64,000 nucleotides of DNA from positions 32,980,085 through 33,044,084 of the forward strand of contig CM055102.1 in assembly GCA_029204225.1 (NCBI GenBank), given 5' to 3'. The notes under the pieces are model-generated. The model worked only from the letters and a program-made list of their open reading frames with translations, did not search any database and had not been told where the DNA came from. The position numbers were made by a program, and so were the translations under genes. The DNA comes from Diphasiastrum complanatum. Its lineage: Eukaryota; Streptophyta; Lycopodiopsida; Lycopodiales; Lycopodiaceae. How positions within the stretch are numbered: position 1 is the first letter of the stretch; the number at the start of each line of letters is the position of its first letter. Below, in pieces: positions 62,384 to 64,000 of this stretch.

Positions 62384-62624
62384 AAAATGCCCAAAACTGC
62401 AACCGTAGGCTAAAAGAGATATTCTAATCTCATGAAGTATCACAAATGTCATTAAATCCTTTTAAATACATGTATTGCAGGTTATCCATTGATTTTGAAA
62501 AAATTACAAATAAGATATGATGTGTCAAACATGTGGGAGTATTAGTCAAACTTAGATATTTTTAAATATGAGTGTGTAATAGTTGTGTTTGGTCTATTCT
62601 CAATTTCTTACTGCATAAATTTAT

Positions 62625-63600
62625 GGCATGTGAGCCCTACGTAACTCAATTTGGCGTGCTGTTCAGAGCAAACTTCGTTGTGAGGAAGTTTCGTAAGGAG
62701 AGTGCTTCACTACTTGGGACTGCAATCGCGACTTATTCATCGATTTTGTCAGTTTTTCCTCGGAGTTGATCTCAGTTTGGACGAGTGCAGAGGCTTGAGC
62801 TAAAACGAGCACTGAAAGGTTCATAGCTGAGTGTATGTTCATCTTCCGGGCCGCCACCCTATGACAAGACCTGTTTGTCAATGCCGAATTACCACGATTG
62901 TTTGCACGCTATAAACTGTCAGTAAAAGCATGAGCAACTGCGAATGCATCACCTCAAAGCAAATTATCTTGCATCGAGCTTCTGGGCAATTGAAGCAATG
63001 AAAAAAGACTGAAAGGGACTGCCTTATCCAATACCACTCTCAATCAGTCGAGAATGAAAGACGAAGGAGTGCATGATGCATCAACCTAATTGTAATATTA
63101 TGCAGGACAAATACGCCTTGAATTATCTTATAAGACCATAAAAATCAAATTGCTACATCAGCAAGGGCCCGAACACTGAGGGGTGACCTTTGAAGAGTTC
63201 ATGGGTCAATCTTCTGCCTGTGACGGACAAGTAGCCTCGATTTCTATGTGCACGAAGCACTGTAACTGACAAGTAGGGTCCGTTGGCAATTGTACGAAGC
63301 GAAGCAGACTAGCAGTAAACCTTGAATTACATGAAAAGAAGCTGTAAGTAATCACGTCTAAAGGGAAAGATTGCCAGAAATGCCAAATGACTCTCTGGAG
63401 TAGTACTGGAGCTTATAAGAACTTGGAAAAGCCAGCCTGCCAAAGATGAACAGTGTGTTTGCTAAGGATTAAAATAGTAAAGGGCACGTGCTATTTTGCA
63501 ATGCAGATTAAAGCATGCTTCTAAGACAGCTCCCACTAGTACCAGGGAGTAGGGTCCACGAACGCTTTTGGGCCAAGGCAACATGTACCACGTGTTAAAA
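62625..63600 (-). pseudogene. Gene-5'-end-like segment, copy 2 (inverted)
   Basis: Inverted homologue of 44200-45185, with the same TATA-like TTATAAGCTCC and GCATTGCAAAATAGCAC. The splice-donor region reads CACAGGCAG here instead of CACAGGTAAG. It also has an open frame (62881-62663) with NLSVLVLAQASALVQTEINS. The frame diverges after the shared stretch and ends earlier than in copy 1. Protein not recognised. Confidence 0.4.
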
Positions 63601-63642
63601 TGGACCTTACTTCTAAGCTTGTGACTTGATTGAATAGTGCTA

Positions 63643-64000
63643 AGGAAAATTGGTAAAATATAAAATGGAACCGGCAATTTTCACAAAAATTGGCATTATA
63701 AAATATTTGACGGTCTTTTTACAAGCATACAAACCCTTCTATTAGTAAAAGCCTTCATAAAACTCAGTTGTTCTATAAAATACAAGATTTTTGAGGATAA
63801 CTCAAAAGAGATTTCCTGAGCACAACTTGATTCTCAAATGATACTATCGGGCATGATTTTATTTACCTACTTGCAAGTAAGCACTCGGGAAAATTGGCAA
63901 ATTTAAGGAATGGAACCGACAAGTTTTTTCAAAAAACAGCATTATAAAATGTCTGACGACTTTTTATACAAGCGTATATACCTTTTCGTAAGTAAAAGTC
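63643..64000. repeat. Direct repeat, period about 245 bp, cut by window end
   Basis: 63643-63752 and 63889-64000 share GGAAAATTGG.AAA, ATGGAACCG.CAA, GCATTATAAAAT.T.TGACG and AGTAAAAG in order. They are separated by unrelated sequence, giving two copies of a larger unit or two diverged insertions. Confidence 0.7.

Overview
The window is nuclear DNA of a land plant, most likely a flowering plant. The evidence is one spliced gene for a plant MIF/D-dopachrome-tautomerase-like (MDL) protein with short GT-AG introns, surrounded by AT-rich DNA packed with plant-type transposable elements: Ty1/copia with an initiator-Met primer site, Ty3/gypsy of the Tat/Athila type with a TGGCGCCGTTGCC primer site, a CACTA element and a hAT transposase. 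Very long (GA)n/(CT)n arrays are also present. The species cannot be named from the sequence. Apart from the MDL gene and one intact non-autonomous retrotransposon ORF, everything coding-like is decayed.

1-12.9 kb: a broken ORF at the left edge, a 1.47 kb non-autonomous CACTA element (1162-2633, TSD AAG), two (GA)n arrays, a decayed minus-strand copia (4.4-5.5 kb), a plus-strand copia RT/RNase H remnant (8.5-9.2 kb), a (CT)n array and a gypsy-type gag remnant (11.1-12.0 kb). 12.99-13.88 kb: the three-exon MDL gene. 14-27 kb: a hAT transposase pseudogene (16.3-18.3 kb) followed by a minisatellite, a LINE-ORF1-like remnant (19.8-20.3 kb), a chromodomain-gypsy tail with its LTR (21.1-21.8 kb), a tandem repeat of about 200 bp (23.1-23.6 kb) and featureless DNA.

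27-43.4 kb is a copia nest. A minus-strand element (27670-33539) has lost its RT core. Next to it lies a plus-strand element, here called copia-A, whose pol is split twice. Element C (36155-38042) sits inside its RT/RNase H region. Element B (38864-43388, TSD ATGAC) sits inside its 3' LTR. B is complete and young, and encodes only Gag, the start of a protease and an unrecognised domain of about 300 residues. B and C carry many copies of the palindrome CACACGTGTG.

44.2-63.6 kb: a gene-5'-end-like segment at 44.2-45.2 kb recurs inverted at 62.6-63.6 kb. Between the copies lie two decayed minus-strand copias (45.8-49.7 kb and 61.5-62.4 kb) and a complete 11.6 kb Tat/Athila-like gypsy element (49862-61467, TSD AATAT). 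That element has two tandem protease domains and, downstream of integrase, an ORF region of about 1,000 codons broken by only eight in-frame stops. The window ends in a direct repeat. The elements are related to one another by nesting and decay, and no host pathway can be read from the window.
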